Part shown: in pieces, positions 1-9,402 of the stretch
Layout: every line of letters begins with the position of its first letter
Numbering within the stretch: the stretch's first letter is position 1
Source of the DNA: Vogesella indigofera
GTDB taxonomy: Bacteria > Pseudomonadota > Gammaproteobacteria > Burkholderiales > Chromobacteriaceae
Assembly: GCF_003633895.1 (NCBI RefSeq)
Contig: NZ_RBID01000011.1
Coordinates: 124,001-188,000, forward strand
Reading direction: 5' to 3'
Length of the DNA stretch: 64,000 bases
Program-made: the position numbers and the translations under genes
Notes under the pieces: model-generated
Seen by the model: the letters and a program-made list of their open reading frames with translations, nothing else
Databases searched by the model: none
Told to the model about the DNA's origin: nothing

Positions 1-1
1 G

Positions 2-1396
2 GGGGAGCGCTTCAAGGCGACGCTGGACCTGATCAGCCAGCAGGAGGAGTTCGACGCGCCGTCGCGGCCGTTTCTGGTCGCCGCCGGCGTCGCCGTGCCG
101 TCGGCGCCGGACGGCCAGAACAACGTAACCCAGCAGTGGGCATGGTCGAAGATCGACGACCGCTCGGCCATGTTGCGCACCGAATACGAGCTGAGCGACA
201 AGCTGACACTGTTTGCCAATGTCGGCGCCGCTCACACGGAAGTGTCGCGCCTGTCCGATCAGACACCGACGATTCTGAATGCCGCGGGCGATACGACGGC
301 GACGCCGATGCACTTCAAGTTCGACATCGAGCGCTTCACGGCCGACGCGGGCGCGCGTGCCCGCTTCAATACCGGTCCGGTGCGTCATGCAGTCACCCTG
401 CAGGCCAGCACCTATCGTGACCAACTGGCGCGGGGCTCCACTAGCGGCACGGCTGTGCTGTCGAACATCTACTCGCCGGTGGGCAGCCCGAGCCAGAACG
501 TGAGCGCGCCGTCCTTGGTACCGAAGGTGTCCGAAACCACGCTGTCCGGCGTCGCCCTGGCCGATACGCTATCCATGCTCGACGAGCGCCTGCAGCTCAT
601 GGTTGGCGTGCGCCGGCAGCAGGTCGAATCGGACAACTTCAACGCGACTACCGGGGCCGTGACGTCTTCCTACGACAAGAGTGCTGTGACGCCGTTGTTC
701 GGCATCGTCTTCAAGCCATGGGAAAAGGTCTCGCTTTACGCCAACCGTATCGAAGGGCTGAGCAAGGGAGACATCGCGCCAGCGACGGCATCCAACTCGG
801 GGGAGGTGTTCGCACCGTACAAGTCGAAGCAGTACGAGGTCGGCGTGAAGATTGATCACGGTGGCCTGATGACCACGGTGAGCGCTTTCCAGATCACAAA
901 GCCGAGCGGCCAGCTCACCAACGGCGTGTTCGCGGTCGATGCCGAGCAGCGCAACCGTGGTCTGGAGTTCAATGTCGCCGGCGAAGTGGCGAAGTCGGTA
1001 CGGCTGTTTGCTGGCGTCACCTTGCTCGACGCCGAGCTGACCAAGACCAACAGCAGCGCAACCCGCGGCAAAGAGCCGGTTGGCGTTCCATCGGTGCAGG
1101 CCAACCTGAATGCCGAGTGGGACACGCCGTGGCTGTCGGGGCTTACGCTGACGGGCGGCGTGGCCTATACGGGCAAGCAATACGTCAATCAGGCCAATAC
1201 GCAAAGCCTGCCGTCTTGGACCAAGGTCGACGTCGGCACGCGCTATCGCACCAAGATCGACGGCAAGCCCACCACGTTCCGGGCCGGCGTTCAGAACGTG
1301 TTCAACCGCGATTACTGGTCGGGCGTGGCCTCCTACAGCACCCTCTCGCAAGGGGCACCCCGCACGGTGCAGCTGTCCGCCACGGTGGACTTCTAA
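2..1396 (+). CDS. TonB-dependent siderophore receptor (5' end outside window)
   Basis: C-terminal part of an outer-membrane TonB-dependent receptor that would import a ferric siderophore. The reading frame is open from the first bases, so the signal peptide, TonB box and most of the plug lie upstream. What remains looks like alternating beta strands of the barrel, contains the family-typical VQNVFNRDYW stretch near the C-terminus (about residues 432-441 of the visible part) and ends in an aromatic residue (ATVDF), as expected for a barrel recognised by the BAM complex. Twenty-one bases downstream lies a siderophore biosynthesis gene on the same strand, so its ligand is most likely the siderophore made by the following genes. 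The family is clear; the ligand is inferred from context. Confidence 0.88.
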   Translation, partial: GERFKATLDLISQQEEFDAPSRPFLVAAGVAVPSAPDGQNNVTQQWAWSKIDDRSAMLRTEYELSDKLTLFANVGAAHTEVSRLSDQTPTILNAAGDTTATPMHFKFDIERFTADAGARARFNTGPVRHAVTLQASTYRDQLARGSTSGTAVLSNIYSPVGSPSQNVSAPSLVPKVSETTLSGVALADTLSMLDERLQLMVGVRRQQVESDNFNATTGAVTSSYDKSAVTPLFGIVFKPWEKVSLYANRIEGLSKGDIAPATASNSGEVFAPYKSKQYEVGVKIDHGGLMTTVSAFQITKPSGQLTNGVFAVDAEQRNRGLEFNVAGEVAKSVRLFAGVTLLDAELTKTNSSATRGKEPVGVPSVQANLNAEWDTPWLSGLTLTGGVAYTGKQYVNQANTQSLPSWTKVDVGTRYRTKIDGKPTTFRAGVQNVFNRDYWSGVASYSTLSQGAPRTVQLSATVDF

Positions 1397-1417
1397 ACCG
1401 GGTGGGGGAGGTCGACT

Positions 1418-2821
1418 ATGCAAAGCCATACTCAGCTGCTTGAGGCCGAAACCGGGAGCCTGAAGGCTTGGACGCCCGGTGTGCTCCGGCCCATCCTGGA
1501 TCCGGCCGTTGCGGATATCGTTTATTCCTCGCCGCAGTCGCTGTTGGACCTGGTCGAACGCTATGGTTCGCCACTCAATATCGTTTGGCCGCACATCCTG
1601 AAACAGAACGTCGAGGCGTTGCGCGCGGTATTGCGTAAGCATCAGGTGCGCTTCGACGTGTTTTACGGGGCCAAGGTCAATAAGTCGCAGGCGTTGGTGC
1701 GCGCCGCGGTAGAGGCCGGTATCGGCGTGGATGTGTCCAGTGTTTACGAGATGCGGGACGCCCTGCGTGCCGGCGTGGCCCCCGCCAGACTGTGCGCTAC
1801 CGGCCCGGCCAAGACCCGCGAATTCCACGCCGAACTCATCGCCAATGTGGCGTTGATCTCGGTGGATTCGGCCGAGGAATTGGCGGAGCTGGAGGCTTGC
1901 TTGCACAGGGTCGCCAACGGGAGCGTGGCGCGAGTGCTGCTGCGCTACCGGCCAGCCTCCTCGTCGGCAAGCCGCTTCGGCATGGGAGGGGATGAGCTGT
2001 TGCAGTGTCTGCGGCACCTTTCAGAGCAGAAGCAGCGGTTCTCCTTCGAGGGCTTCCATTTTCACCTGGGCGGTTATGGCTTTGAGCCACGTGTGCAGGC
2101 GCTGCGTGAACTGATCCGCCACGTCGAGGCGGCGCGCGGACTGGGGCTCGATCCGAAAATCATCGACATCGGCGGCGGCCTGCCGATCCGCTATGTCGAT
2201 GCCGACGCCTACGAGGCATTCCTGCGTGCGCAGAGCGGCGACGACTACCGCACCGGCAAGGTGCCCGAGTCGTTCTATCCATACGGCGGGCGCCTGGGCG
2301 CCTGCGAGTGGCTGGACAGGCTACTGGCGGCGCCTTGCGTGGATGGTTTGTCGATTGCCGGATACCTCAACACCCAGCAGCTGACACTGGCGCTCGAACC
2401 GGGGCGCAGCCTGGCTGACCAGAGTGCCGTGTCGGTGTTCAGGGTCACCCGGGTCAAGCAATTGGCGAGCGGCAATCCGGTGGTCTTCGTCGAAGGCAGC
2501 AGCTTCAGTGCCTGCGAAACCTGGTTCGCGTCCGAGTACTTGGTCGATCCGATCTTGGTTTCCCGTGCCAGCGGGGGGCAGCCGGTGCGAGCCTACATCG
2601 CGGGCCACAGCTGCCTGGACGACGACGTGATCACTAACCGCCTGATCGCTTTCAACACGATGCCGCAGACCGGCGACCTGCTGGTGTATGCCAACACCGC
2701 CGGCTACCAGATGGACCTGCTGGAAAACGAATTTCACCGCCACCCGATGCCGCGCCGCGTCACCGTGACCTACGACGCGGCCGGTGCGCTGGTGGTTTCC
2801 CCTGACGATCGAATGGAGTAA
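1418..2821 (+). CDS. PLP-dependent decarboxylase, SbnH-like (siderophore biosynthesis)
   Basis: 467-residue fold-type III PLP decarboxylase of the LysA/ornithine decarboxylase family. Visible motifs: PLP lysine in GAKVNKS (about K86), GFHFHLGGY (about 208-216), DIGGGLP phosphate-binding loop, EPGRSL, and CLDDDV plus NTAGYQMD near the C-terminus. In staphyloferrin B synthesis SbnH decarboxylates a citryl-diaminopropionate intermediate to give the ethylenediamine unit; the next genes (SbnA-like synthase, opine-dehydrogenase-like enzyme, NIS synthetase) support that role rather than lysine synthesis. The ATG at 1418 has a strong Shine-Dalgarno (GGGGGAGG, 1404-1411). Ordinary diaminopimelate decarboxylase is the alternative, made unlikely by the context. 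Confidence 0.85.
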   Translation: MQSHTQLLEAETGSLKAWTPGVLRPILDPAVADIVYSSPQSLLDLVERYGSPLNIVWPHILKQNVEALRAVLRKHQVRFDVFYGAKVNKSQALVRAAVEAGIGVDVSSVYEMRDALRAGVAPARLCATGPAKTREFHAELIANVALISVDSAEELAELEACLHRVANGSVARVLLRYRPASSSASRFGMGGDELLQCLRHLSEQKQRFSFEGFHFHLGGYGFEPRVQALRELIRHVEAARGLGLDPKIIDIGGGLPIRYVDADAYEAFLRAQSGDDYRTGKVPESFYPYGGRLGACEWLDRLLAAPCVDGLSIAGYLNTQQLTLALEPGRSLADQSAVSVFRVTRVKQLASGNPVVFVEGSSFSACETWFASEYLVDPILVSRASGGQPVRAYIAGHSCLDDDVITNRLIAFNTMPQTGDLLVYANTAGYQMDLLENEFHRHPMPRRVTVTYDAAGALVVSPDDRME

Positions 2822-2825
2822 CGAG

Positions 2826-3866
2826 ATGATTCTGAATAAAGTGACCGATCTGATCGGCAATACCCCGGTTCTGAGCATTTCCATTCCTGCCAAACATTCC
2901 AAGCTGCTGCTCAAGATCGAGAAGAACAACCCCGGTGGCAGCATCAAGGACCGTATGGCGCGCAATATGGTGATCGCGGCGCTCAAGGCGGGCCGCCTCA
3001 AACCGGGGGGCGTGGTGGTGGAGTCCTCCTCCGGCAACACCGGTTGCGGGCTGGCGATCGCCGCCATCGAGTTCGGTCTGCGCTTTATCGCAGTGGTGGA
3101 TCACCACGCCGCGCAGGACAAGATCGCGGTGATGCGTGCGCTTGGCGCCGAGATCCGCTACGTCGAAGGCAACTTCCGCGAGGACGAGGTGGCGGTGGTG
3201 GAGCGCCAGCGCCTGGCGGCCGAGCTTGCCAGCCAGATCCCCGGCGCGGTGTTCATGAACCAGTCGGACAATGCGGCCAACGCTGGCGGCTATTCCGATT
3301 TCGTGCGCGAGGTGATCGAAGAGGTGGGCGGCGTGGACGCCTACGTCGGCTGCGTCGGGACCGGTGGCTCGATGACCGGCATCGCGCGCGGCCTGAAAGT
3401 GCACAACCCGCACACCAAGACCATCGCGGTCGAGCCGGCCGGCTCCATCGTGTTCGGCCAGCCTGGCCATCCTTATTACCAATCCGGCACCGGCACGCCG
3501 GCCGGCGACACCGTCGGCCTGGTGCTCGACTACAGCTGCATTGATCTCGGCGTGCAGGTGTCCGACACGCAAGCGTTCGAAACCGCGCGCTACATCGCCC
3601 AGCGTACCGGGCTGCTGGTCGGCGGCTCCACCGGCGGCGTGATCTACAAGGCGCTGGAATTCATCCACAGCGGCTTGATCGGCGGCAACGTGGTGGCGGC
3701 GGTAGCGGACGGTGGCGAGAAATACCTGCACACCGTGTACAACGAGAGCTGGCTGCAGGAGCGCAATCTGCTTGACCCGCAAATCTGGGCGCAACTGGAC
3801 GACTGGTTGAGCCCGGACGAAATCGAGGATGCGCAGCCGACCCTGCTGCAACGGAGCGCCGCATGA
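2826..3866 (+). CDS. SbnA-like cysteine synthase-family enzyme (2,3-diaminopropionate pathway)
   Basis: 346-residue fold-type II PLP enzyme related to cysteine synthase. The PLP lysine is in GGSIKDR (K41), the phosphate and substrate loop is SSSGNTG, and a TGGSMTG glycine loop follows. In staphyloferrin B producers SbnA condenses O-phospho-L-serine with glutamate to N-(1-amino-1-carboxyl-2-ethyl)-glutamate (ACEGA). It sits 4 bases after the decarboxylase and overlaps the dehydrogenase by 4 bases, which implies translational coupling in one operon. I chose ATG 2826 (GGAG at 2815-2818) over an upstream in-frame start because the protein then begins MILNKVTDLIGNTP, the family N-terminus. A true O-acetylserine sulfhydrylase is the alternative. 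Confidence 0.86.
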   Translation: MILNKVTDLIGNTPVLSISIPAKHSKLLLKIEKNNPGGSIKDRMARNMVIAALKAGRLKPGGVVVESSSGNTGCGLAIAAIEFGLRFIAVVDHHAAQDKIAVMRALGAEIRYVEGNFREDEVAVVERQRLAAELASQIPGAVFMNQSDNAANAGGYSDFVREVIEEVGGVDAYVGCVGTGGSMTGIARGLKVHNPHTKTIAVEPAGSIVFGQPGHPYYQSGTGTPAGDTVGLVLDYSCIDLGVQVSDTQAFETARYIAQRTGLLVGGSTGGVIYKALEFIHSGLIGGNVVAAVADGGEKYLHTVYNESWLQERNLLDPQIWAQLDDWLSPDEIEDAQPTLLQRSAA

Positions 3867-4996
3867 TGGACCCGCTCAACGTCGTCATTTGCGGTGGCGG
3901 CCGAACCGGCCATCTGAGCGCGGTGCTGTTCAAGCAACGGCCCGGCATCCGGGTGTCGCTGCTCACGAACAACCGGGAAGTGATCGAGCGCCACGCTCAC
4001 GCCGGCATCAGCGCGCTGCTGCCAGAAGGCGGAACGCTGTCGGCGCGCCTGGATGTCGTGTCGGGCGACCCGGACGCGACTCTGGCCGATGCCGACGTGG
4101 TGATCATCACCGTGCCGGCACAGGCCCGGCCGGCGCTGTTGCACGCGATTGCCGGCAGCCTGCCCACGCACAAGCCGGTGTACGTCGGGGCGATTCCGGG
4201 TTTCTGCGGTTTCGACTGGCTGGCCGAGAAGGCATTGGCGGCGCGGCCCAACGCGGTGATCTGGGGCATGAAGGACGTGCCGCATACCGCCTATGCGCTG
4301 CAGCCCGGTGTTTCGGTCCGGATGGGCGGGGCGAAGAGCACGCTGTACGTCGGTACGCACCAGCGTGAAAGCGGGCCTGCGCGTCAGGCGCTGCTGGCGC
4401 ACCTGCAGCGCCTGTACGCGGCGCCGGTGGAACTGCTCGCGCACTACCTGGAAATCACGCTGACCCCCGGCAATCCGATCATGCATCCGTCGGTGGTCTA
4501 CGGCCTGATCGGGCCGTATGCGCAGTGGCACGACAAGCCTTTCGCCGAACCGCTGTGCTGGTGGACCGACTGCCCCGAACTGGGCGCGTATTTCCTTGAA
4601 CGCTGCGATGAGGAGAGCCAGCTGTTGTGCAAGGCGGTCGAGCAGCGCCTGGGCGTGGACATGTCGTCGGTGCAGCCGCTCAGGCAGGAAATCGTCGAAG
4701 CCTACCAGGAGCAGATCCGCGATCCCCGCACCATGCTATCGGTGCTGCGCAGCAATCAGGCTTACGACTCGATTCTGGCACCGATGGTGAAAACCGCGGA
4801 CGGCTACGTGATCGACAAGAAGAACCGCGCCTTCCACGAGGACGTCGCGTTCGGCCTGGCGGTGCTGGTCGAGATGGGCCGGCGTCTGGAACTCAAGCTG
4901 CCGTACATCGAAGAAATTTTCAACTGGAACGTGGCCTACATGGGAGGCCTGCGCAGTTCCGCCCTCGATTATTTTCCGCAAACCTGGCCGGCCTGA
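3863..4996 (+). CDS. Opine/octopine dehydrogenase-family NAD(P) enzyme in the siderophore operon
   Basis: 377-residue protein with an N-terminal Rossmann motif (CGGGRTGH, about residues 10-17) and the octopine/nopaline dehydrogenase catalytic region LTPGNPIMHPSVVYG (about 194-208), which carries the conserved histidine. Opine dehydrogenases interconvert an N-(carboxyalkyl) amino acid with an amino acid plus a 2-oxo acid. Between an SbnA-like synthase and a NIS synthetase, the likely job is the oxidative split of ACEGA into 2,3-diaminopropionate and 2-oxoglutarate. In Staphylococcus aureus SbnB, an ornithine-cyclodeaminase-family enzyme, does this. The family assignment is firm; the substrate is inferred from the pathway. 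The start overlaps the previous stop (ATGA; ATG also at 3866). Confidence 0.8.
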   Translation: MMDPLNVVICGGGRTGHLSAVLFKQRPGIRVSLLTNNREVIERHAHAGISALLPEGGTLSARLDVVSGDPDATLADADVVIITVPAQARPALLHAIAGSLPTHKPVYVGAIPGFCGFDWLAEKALAARPNAVIWGMKDVPHTAYALQPGVSVRMGGAKSTLYVGTHQRESGPARQALLAHLQRLYAAPVELLAHYLEITLTPGNPIMHPSVVYGLIGPYAQWHDKPFAEPLCWWTDCPELGAYFLERCDEESQLLCKAVEQRLGVDMSSVQPLRQEIVEAYQEQIRDPRTMLSVLRSNQAYDSILAPMVKTADGYVIDKKNRAFHEDVAFGLAVLVEMGRRLELKLPYIEEIFNWNVAYMGGLRSSALDYFPQTWPA

Positions 4997-5001
4997 TACC
5001 A

Positions 5002-6900
5002 ATGAAAACCAATCTGAAACGACTGCAATCCGACAATGCCTTCTACGTCGAACGCGAAGCCGCCGCGCTATGCAACGCCGAGCGCAATGCGCTGCGCCGC
5101 GTGGTGCGTTGCCTGTTCGCCGAGAAGATCATCGACAAGGACATGCTGGTGTTCGCCCCGCACGGGCAGGGCGCCTGGCTGCCGCTGTGGCAGCGGATGG
5201 CGCTGGTCTATTTCGATGACCTGCACGCGGCGCCGGCCAACACCTTCATCAACCACGGCGCCATTACCCTGATCGAACACAAGGGTGCGCACACGGCGAT
5301 CGAGACAGCGGCGCAACTGATCGACATTCTGCGAGACAGCTTCGACTTCGCACCCAGCGACGACGGCGTGGCCGGGCTGAAAGCCGACATGGCCAACAGC
5401 GTTGCGAATGACGCACTGGCGCGCATCTACCGTGAAGCGTGGAACGCCGAACTGGCCGAGCGCATTGCCGCGACCGGTGCCAAGGGGTTTGCTGACTATC
5501 TGCGCCGGCATGCCGCTACCGGCGAAGCGGCGGTGTTACTCGATCAATGGGGCTCGCTTGAGGGGCACCCGTTCTATCCGACCTGGAAATCCAAGCCGGA
5601 CCTGAACCCGGAGCAAGTGGCGGCGCTGTCGCCCGAGTTCAACGCCTCGGTTTCCGTGCGCATCGCCGCGCTGCACGCGGATCACGCTTACCTTGAACGA
5701 ATGCCGCACGTGTCTGGCTATCACGACTGGTTCGCCGAACAGTTCCCGACATTGTGGGCCGACTGGAAAGCGGGTCTGAACGCCAGGCGACTGAACGAGG
5801 CCGACTGGCTGCCGCTGCCGATCCACTCCTGGCACCTCGACCATTTTGTAGGCAAGGAGTACGCCGCCGAGATCGAGGAGGGCATCCTGATTCTGGAGGG
5901 GCCCGATGTCGAAACGCGCCCGACCATGTCGTTCCGCACCATGATGCCGCAGCTGCAGGGCACGGTACCGTTCATCAAGTTGCCGATGGCGCTGTGGCTG
6001 ACCAGCGAACAGCGCAGCCTGCAGGCCAAGTCGATCCACATGGGACCGCGCATCAGCGCCGTGATCCAGCGCATCCTGGCAGCCGAAAACGGCTTCGGCC
6101 ACACCCTCGAGATCTTCCCGGAAGAGGTGGCGCTCCATTACAAGCACGCGGTGAAACAGGAAGATCGCTCCGGCCGCCACCTGTCTGTCGCGTATCGCGC
6201 CAGCAAGGAAGCGTTCGACCGTAATGACGGCCTGCTGCCGATCACCGTGGCGGCCTTGCTGACCGACGGGCCGGCTAGCGGCCGCCCGCTCATTACCGAG
6301 CTGATCGAGCGCGCCGGGGCGGCGGATGACCCTGCCTTGGCGGTGGAAGCCTATTTCCGCCTCTATGCGCGCGTGGTTACCCGGCCGGTGCTGAGCATCT
6401 ACCTGCTGTACGGCATTGCGCTCGAGGCGCATCAGCAGAATACCTCGGTGCTGTTCGATGCGGACGGTATGCCCAAGAGCTTGCTCATTCGCGACTTCGG
6501 TGATGGCCGTACTTACGCGCCGCTGCTGAATGCGCGCGGTTATGAACTGAAGCCTTACGTGCATCCGGGAATTTTGCCGACTGTGTTCAGCGACGATATC
6601 GAGCCGGTACGCACGTTCGTGGTGGATGCATGCTTCGTCTGCCATCTGCACGAAGTGGCCTTGCTGCTGACGCGTCAATACTCGCTGGCCCCGACGCGCT
6701 TGTGGGAAATCCTGCGTGAAGAAGCAGAAGCTGCGTTCGACGCCATCCAGGAGCGTGTCGAACCGGAACTGTGGCTGCGCGAGCGTACGGCCTTCCTGGA
6801 GCAGCCGTGGTCCACCCGTTCGGTGCTGCGCATGCACTTGCTCAAGTACGCCGACTACCGGCTGCAGCACGAGCTGCCCAATCCGCTGCGGATGGCTTGA
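5002..6900 (+). CDS. IucA/IucC-family NRPS-independent siderophore synthetase
   Basis: 632-residue NIS synthetase that would adenylate a citrate (or similar) carboxylate and join it to an amine such as diaminopropionate. The nucleotide-binding block is visible as LEGHPFYPTWKSKPDLN (about residues 188-204; the common form is GHPxHPxxKxRxG, so the second His is Tyr here). Further on are KLPMALWLTSEQRSL and the FhuF-like C-terminal part with LLIRDFGDGRTYAPLL. ATG 5002 lies 5 bases after the dehydrogenase stop; an in-frame upstream extension inside that gene is not credible. Staphyloferrin B needs three such enzymes (SbnC, E, F) and only one is in the window, so others may lie upstream of the receptor or the product may differ. 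Confidence 0.9.
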   Translation: MKTNLKRLQSDNAFYVEREAAALCNAERNALRRVVRCLFAEKIIDKDMLVFAPHGQGAWLPLWQRMALVYFDDLHAAPANTFINHGAITLIEHKGAHTAIETAAQLIDILRDSFDFAPSDDGVAGLKADMANSVANDALARIYREAWNAELAERIAATGAKGFADYLRRHAATGEAAVLLDQWGSLEGHPFYPTWKSKPDLNPEQVAALSPEFNASVSVRIAALHADHAYLERMPHVSGYHDWFAEQFPTLWADWKAGLNARRLNEADWLPLPIHSWHLDHFVGKEYAAEIEEGILILEGPDVETRPTMSFRTMMPQLQGTVPFIKLPMALWLTSEQRSLQAKSIHMGPRISAVIQRILAAENGFGHTLEIFPEEVALHYKHAVKQEDRSGRHLSVAYRASKEAFDRNDGLLPITVAALLTDGPASGRPLITELIERAGAADDPALAVEAYFRLYARVVTRPVLSIYLLYGIALEAHQQNTSVLFDADGMPKSLLIRDFGDGRTYAPLLNARGYELKPYVHPGILPTVFSDDIEPVRTFVVDACFVCHLHEVALLLTRQYSLAPTRLWEILREEAEAAFDAIQERVEPELWLRERTAFLEQPWSTRSVLRMHLLKYADYRLQHELPNPLRMA

Positions 6901-6903
6901 GTC

Positions 6904-8130
6904 ATGTCGAATGTCGTCGCATCGGGGCCGGCGTCGCGTCTGGTCCACCTGCTGTTCGTGATTCAACTGGTGTCGATGGGGGCCATGGAGATGAGCGGCC
7001 CGTTCTGGCCGCTGCACCTGAAGGCGCTCAGTACCGCCAGTTGGGAATTCGGCTTTGCGGGGGTCGCCGTCTATGTCGGACCGATGCTCGGCATCGTGCT
7101 TACCAGCGCGTTCTGGGGCCGGGTCGGCGACCGTTTCGGCCACAAGCTGATGATGATCCGCGCCTTGCTCGGCCTCGCGCTGACCCAGTTGGCACTGGCC
7201 TACGCGCAGGATGTGTGGACCATTCTGGCCTTGCGCTTCGTGCAGGGGGCCTGCGCCGGCTTCATCGCGCCAGCGCAGGCCTATGGCGTCAGTATCGAGT
7301 CGCCGGCACGCCGGGCGCGCCTGTTCGCCTATCTGCAGGTATCCACCAACGTCGGGTCGCTGGCCGGTGCGGTGATGGGCGGCCTGATCCTGGACCATGC
7401 CAATTTCCGCTGGATCAACATCGTTGCCGCCGTGCTGTGCGCCGCCTGCGCCGCTGCCGTGGCGCTGCTGCTGCCTAGCGTGGCGCCGGTCGCCAAGGCT
7501 GTACCCGCTGCCGCCACAGCGCAGGTTGATCTCTCCTCTGCATGGCGTCGCGCGCCGATCGCCGGGCTGCTGGCGGTGACCGGCATCCTGCTGGTCAGTC
7601 GCATGGTCACCCAGACGCCGTTCTCGCTGTACGTGAGTTCGGTGTTCGGGGTGAGCAACTGGCTGGTGGGTTTGTGCTATGGCCTGCTGGCGCTCGGTTT
7701 CGTCGTGTCCGCCTCGCTGTGGGCGCGCTATTTCGAGCACGTCAGCTTGCCGTTGGCGCTGCGCCGCATCAGCCATGTGGCGATGGCCTGCGCGGTGTTG
7801 ACCGCTGCCGCCGGCATCACGCACGACATCGGAGCCTTCTTTGTCATCCACTTTGCCTGGGGCGTGCTGCTTGGCGCGACCACGCCGGTACTGATGGCGC
7901 TGATCTCCAGGTCGGCCGGCAGCCTGGGGCAGGGCTACGTGCTCGGGGTGGCGCAGAGCACCGCGCAGTTTTCGTCCATCACCGGCATCGCGCTGGGTGG
8001 CTGGCTGACGCAGAGTTTCGGGCTGCAATACACCTATTTCTATGTGGCGGCGTGCTATCTGCTGGCCGTGGCGGCGGTGCTGCTGGTGCGGAGGGAACGC
8101 ATGCCCGCGCCTCAGCAGAAGAGCGCGTAG
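6904..8130 (+). CDS. MFS transporter, probable siderophore exporter (SbnD-like)
   Basis: 408-residue major facilitator protein with about 12 hydrophobic segments. Loop 2-3 carries the MFS signature as GRVGDRFGHKLMMI (about residues 78-91), and a long cytoplasmic loop follows segment 6 (about 195-215). It starts 3 bases after the NIS synthetase stop, so it is part of the same transcript. SbnD-type MFS proteins export finished siderophore; position and orientation support this. Efflux of another substrate cannot be excluded from sequence. Confidence 0.82.
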   Translation: MSNVVASGPASRLVHLLFVIQLVSMGAMEMSGPFWPLHLKALSTASWEFGFAGVAVYVGPMLGIVLTSAFWGRVGDRFGHKLMMIRALLGLALTQLALAYAQDVWTILALRFVQGACAGFIAPAQAYGVSIESPARRARLFAYLQVSTNVGSLAGAVMGGLILDHANFRWINIVAAVLCAACAAAVALLLPSVAPVAKAVPAAATAQVDLSSAWRRAPIAGLLAVTGILLVSRMVTQTPFSLYVSSVFGVSNWLVGLCYGLLALGFVVSASLWARYFEHVSLPLALRRISHVAMACAVLTAAAGITHDIGAFFVIHFAWGVLLGATTPVLMALISRSAGSLGQGYVLGVAQSTAQFSSITGIALGGWLTQSFGLQYTYFYVAACYLLAVAAVLLVRRERMPAPQQKSA

Positions 8131-8205
8131 TCGCTCGTTCTGCAGCAGGTCCGGAATGGCGCGCGACAAATCGAATACGAAGCAGTTATTTTTTTGAGGA
8201 TATTG

Positions 8206-9402
8206 ATGATGCTATTTCAACGCCGACGGGCGCTGGTGGTACTCGTGGCGCTCAGCCTAGCGGCGGCGCTGGGGGCACTGTTCTTCATGACGGAGCCGGA
8301 CAAGCCGGATGCGCCCGCGGTGCTTGCCGAGGGGACCAGCACCGTCACCGACCTGGCCGGGCGCAAGGTGCAGGTACGCCTGCCGGTGCAGCGCGTGATC
8401 CTGGGTGAGGGACGCCAGCTGTACCTGGTGGCCGCGCTCGATACCGACAACCCGCTCAAGCGTATCGCCGGCTGGCGCAAGGATCTGATCCAGTCCGATC
8501 CGGACACCTATCGCGCCTACTTGCGCAAGTTTCCCGGGATCGCCGACCTTCCCACTTTCGGCGGCTTCGAGGACGGCACCTTCGATATCGAGCAGGCGAT
8601 TGCGCTCAAGCCCGACGTGGTCGTGATGAACATCGAGGCCCAGCGCGCCACCGAGGACGCGCGCTATATCGAGAAGTTGGCCGCGCTCGGCATTCCGGTG
8701 GTGTACGTGGATTTCCGCCACGCCCCGATGGAAAACACCGAGCCGACCATGCGTCTGTTCGGCAAGCTGTTCGGCAAGGAACAGCGCGCCGAAGCATTCA
8801 TCGCGTTCCACAACGAGCAGGTCAAGCGCGTCACCGACGTGATCGAGGCCCGCCAGCCGGCGCGCCCCAGGGTGTTCATCGAGCGCATCGGCGGCTACAC
8901 CGAGGACTGCTGTCTGAGCTTCGGCAACGAGAACTTCGGACGCTTCGTGGAGATCGCGGGCGGCAACAACGTCGCCAAACAGGCGATCCGTGGCACGTTC
9001 GGCCAGCTGAATCCGGAGCAGGTGATCGCCGCCGACCCTGAGCTGGTGGTGGTGACCAGTGCCAACTGGGAGGCGTTCGTGCCGAATGGCAGCTGGGTGG
9101 GCGTGGGACCGGGGGCCAACCTGAAGGAGGCCGCGCGCAAGCTGGCCGCCTACCCGAGCCGCTCGGCCTACGCCGGCATCACGGCTAACCGTAAGCACGC
9201 GTTCCACGCCATCTGGCATCAGTTCTACAACAGCCCGTACCAGTTCGTGGCGATCCAGCAGCTGGCCAAGTGGTTTCACCCCGAGTTGTTCGCCGATCTC
9301 GACCCGGATGCCACCTTCCGCGAGCTGCACGAGCGCTTCCTGCCGATTCCGTACCAGCCGGGCTATTTCGTGAGCCTGCACGATAAGGAGGGGCAATCAT
9401 GA
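8206..9402 (+). CDS. Fe-siderophore ABC transporter substrate-binding protein
   Basis: 398-residue periplasmic binding protein of the FepB/BtuF type. It has an N-terminal membrane or signal segment after MMLFQRRRALVV, then the family opening TVTDLAGRKVQVRLPVQRV, and a class III layout with no lipobox Cys. It delivers ferric siderophore that has crossed the outer membrane to the FecCD permease encoded next (4-base overlap). I chose ATG 8206 because GAGGA at 8196-8200 sits 5 bases upstream; an earlier TTG at 8194 overlaps this ribosome site. It opens a second gene block after a 75-base gap, so a separate promoter is possible. Confidence 0.87.
   Translation: MMLFQRRRALVVLVALSLAAALGALFFMTEPDKPDAPAVLAEGTSTVTDLAGRKVQVRLPVQRVILGEGRQLYLVAALDTDNPLKRIAGWRKDLIQSDPDTYRAYLRKFPGIADLPTFGGFEDGTFDIEQAIALKPDVVVMNIEAQRATEDARYIEKLAALGIPVVYVDFRHAPMENTEPTMRLFGKLFGKEQRAEAFIAFHNEQVKRVTDVIEARQPARPRVFIERIGGYTEDCCLSFGNENFGRFVEIAGGNNVAKQAIRGTFGQLNPEQVIAADPELVVVTSANWEAFVPNGSWVGVGPGANLKEAARKLAAYPSRSAYAGITANRKHAFHAIWHQFYNSPYQFVAIQQLAKWFHPELFADLDPDATFRELHERFLPIPYQPGYFVSLHDKEGQS

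Noticed and set aside
2826-3866. Housekeeping cysteine synthase
   Set aside because: Embedded and overlapping in a siderophore operon with decarboxylase and NIS synthetase, so SbnA-like is the better call.
5536-8169. 877-residue open frame on the minus strand
   Set aside because: Antisense shadow of the synthetase and MFS genes; Arg/His/Gln-rich with no domain.
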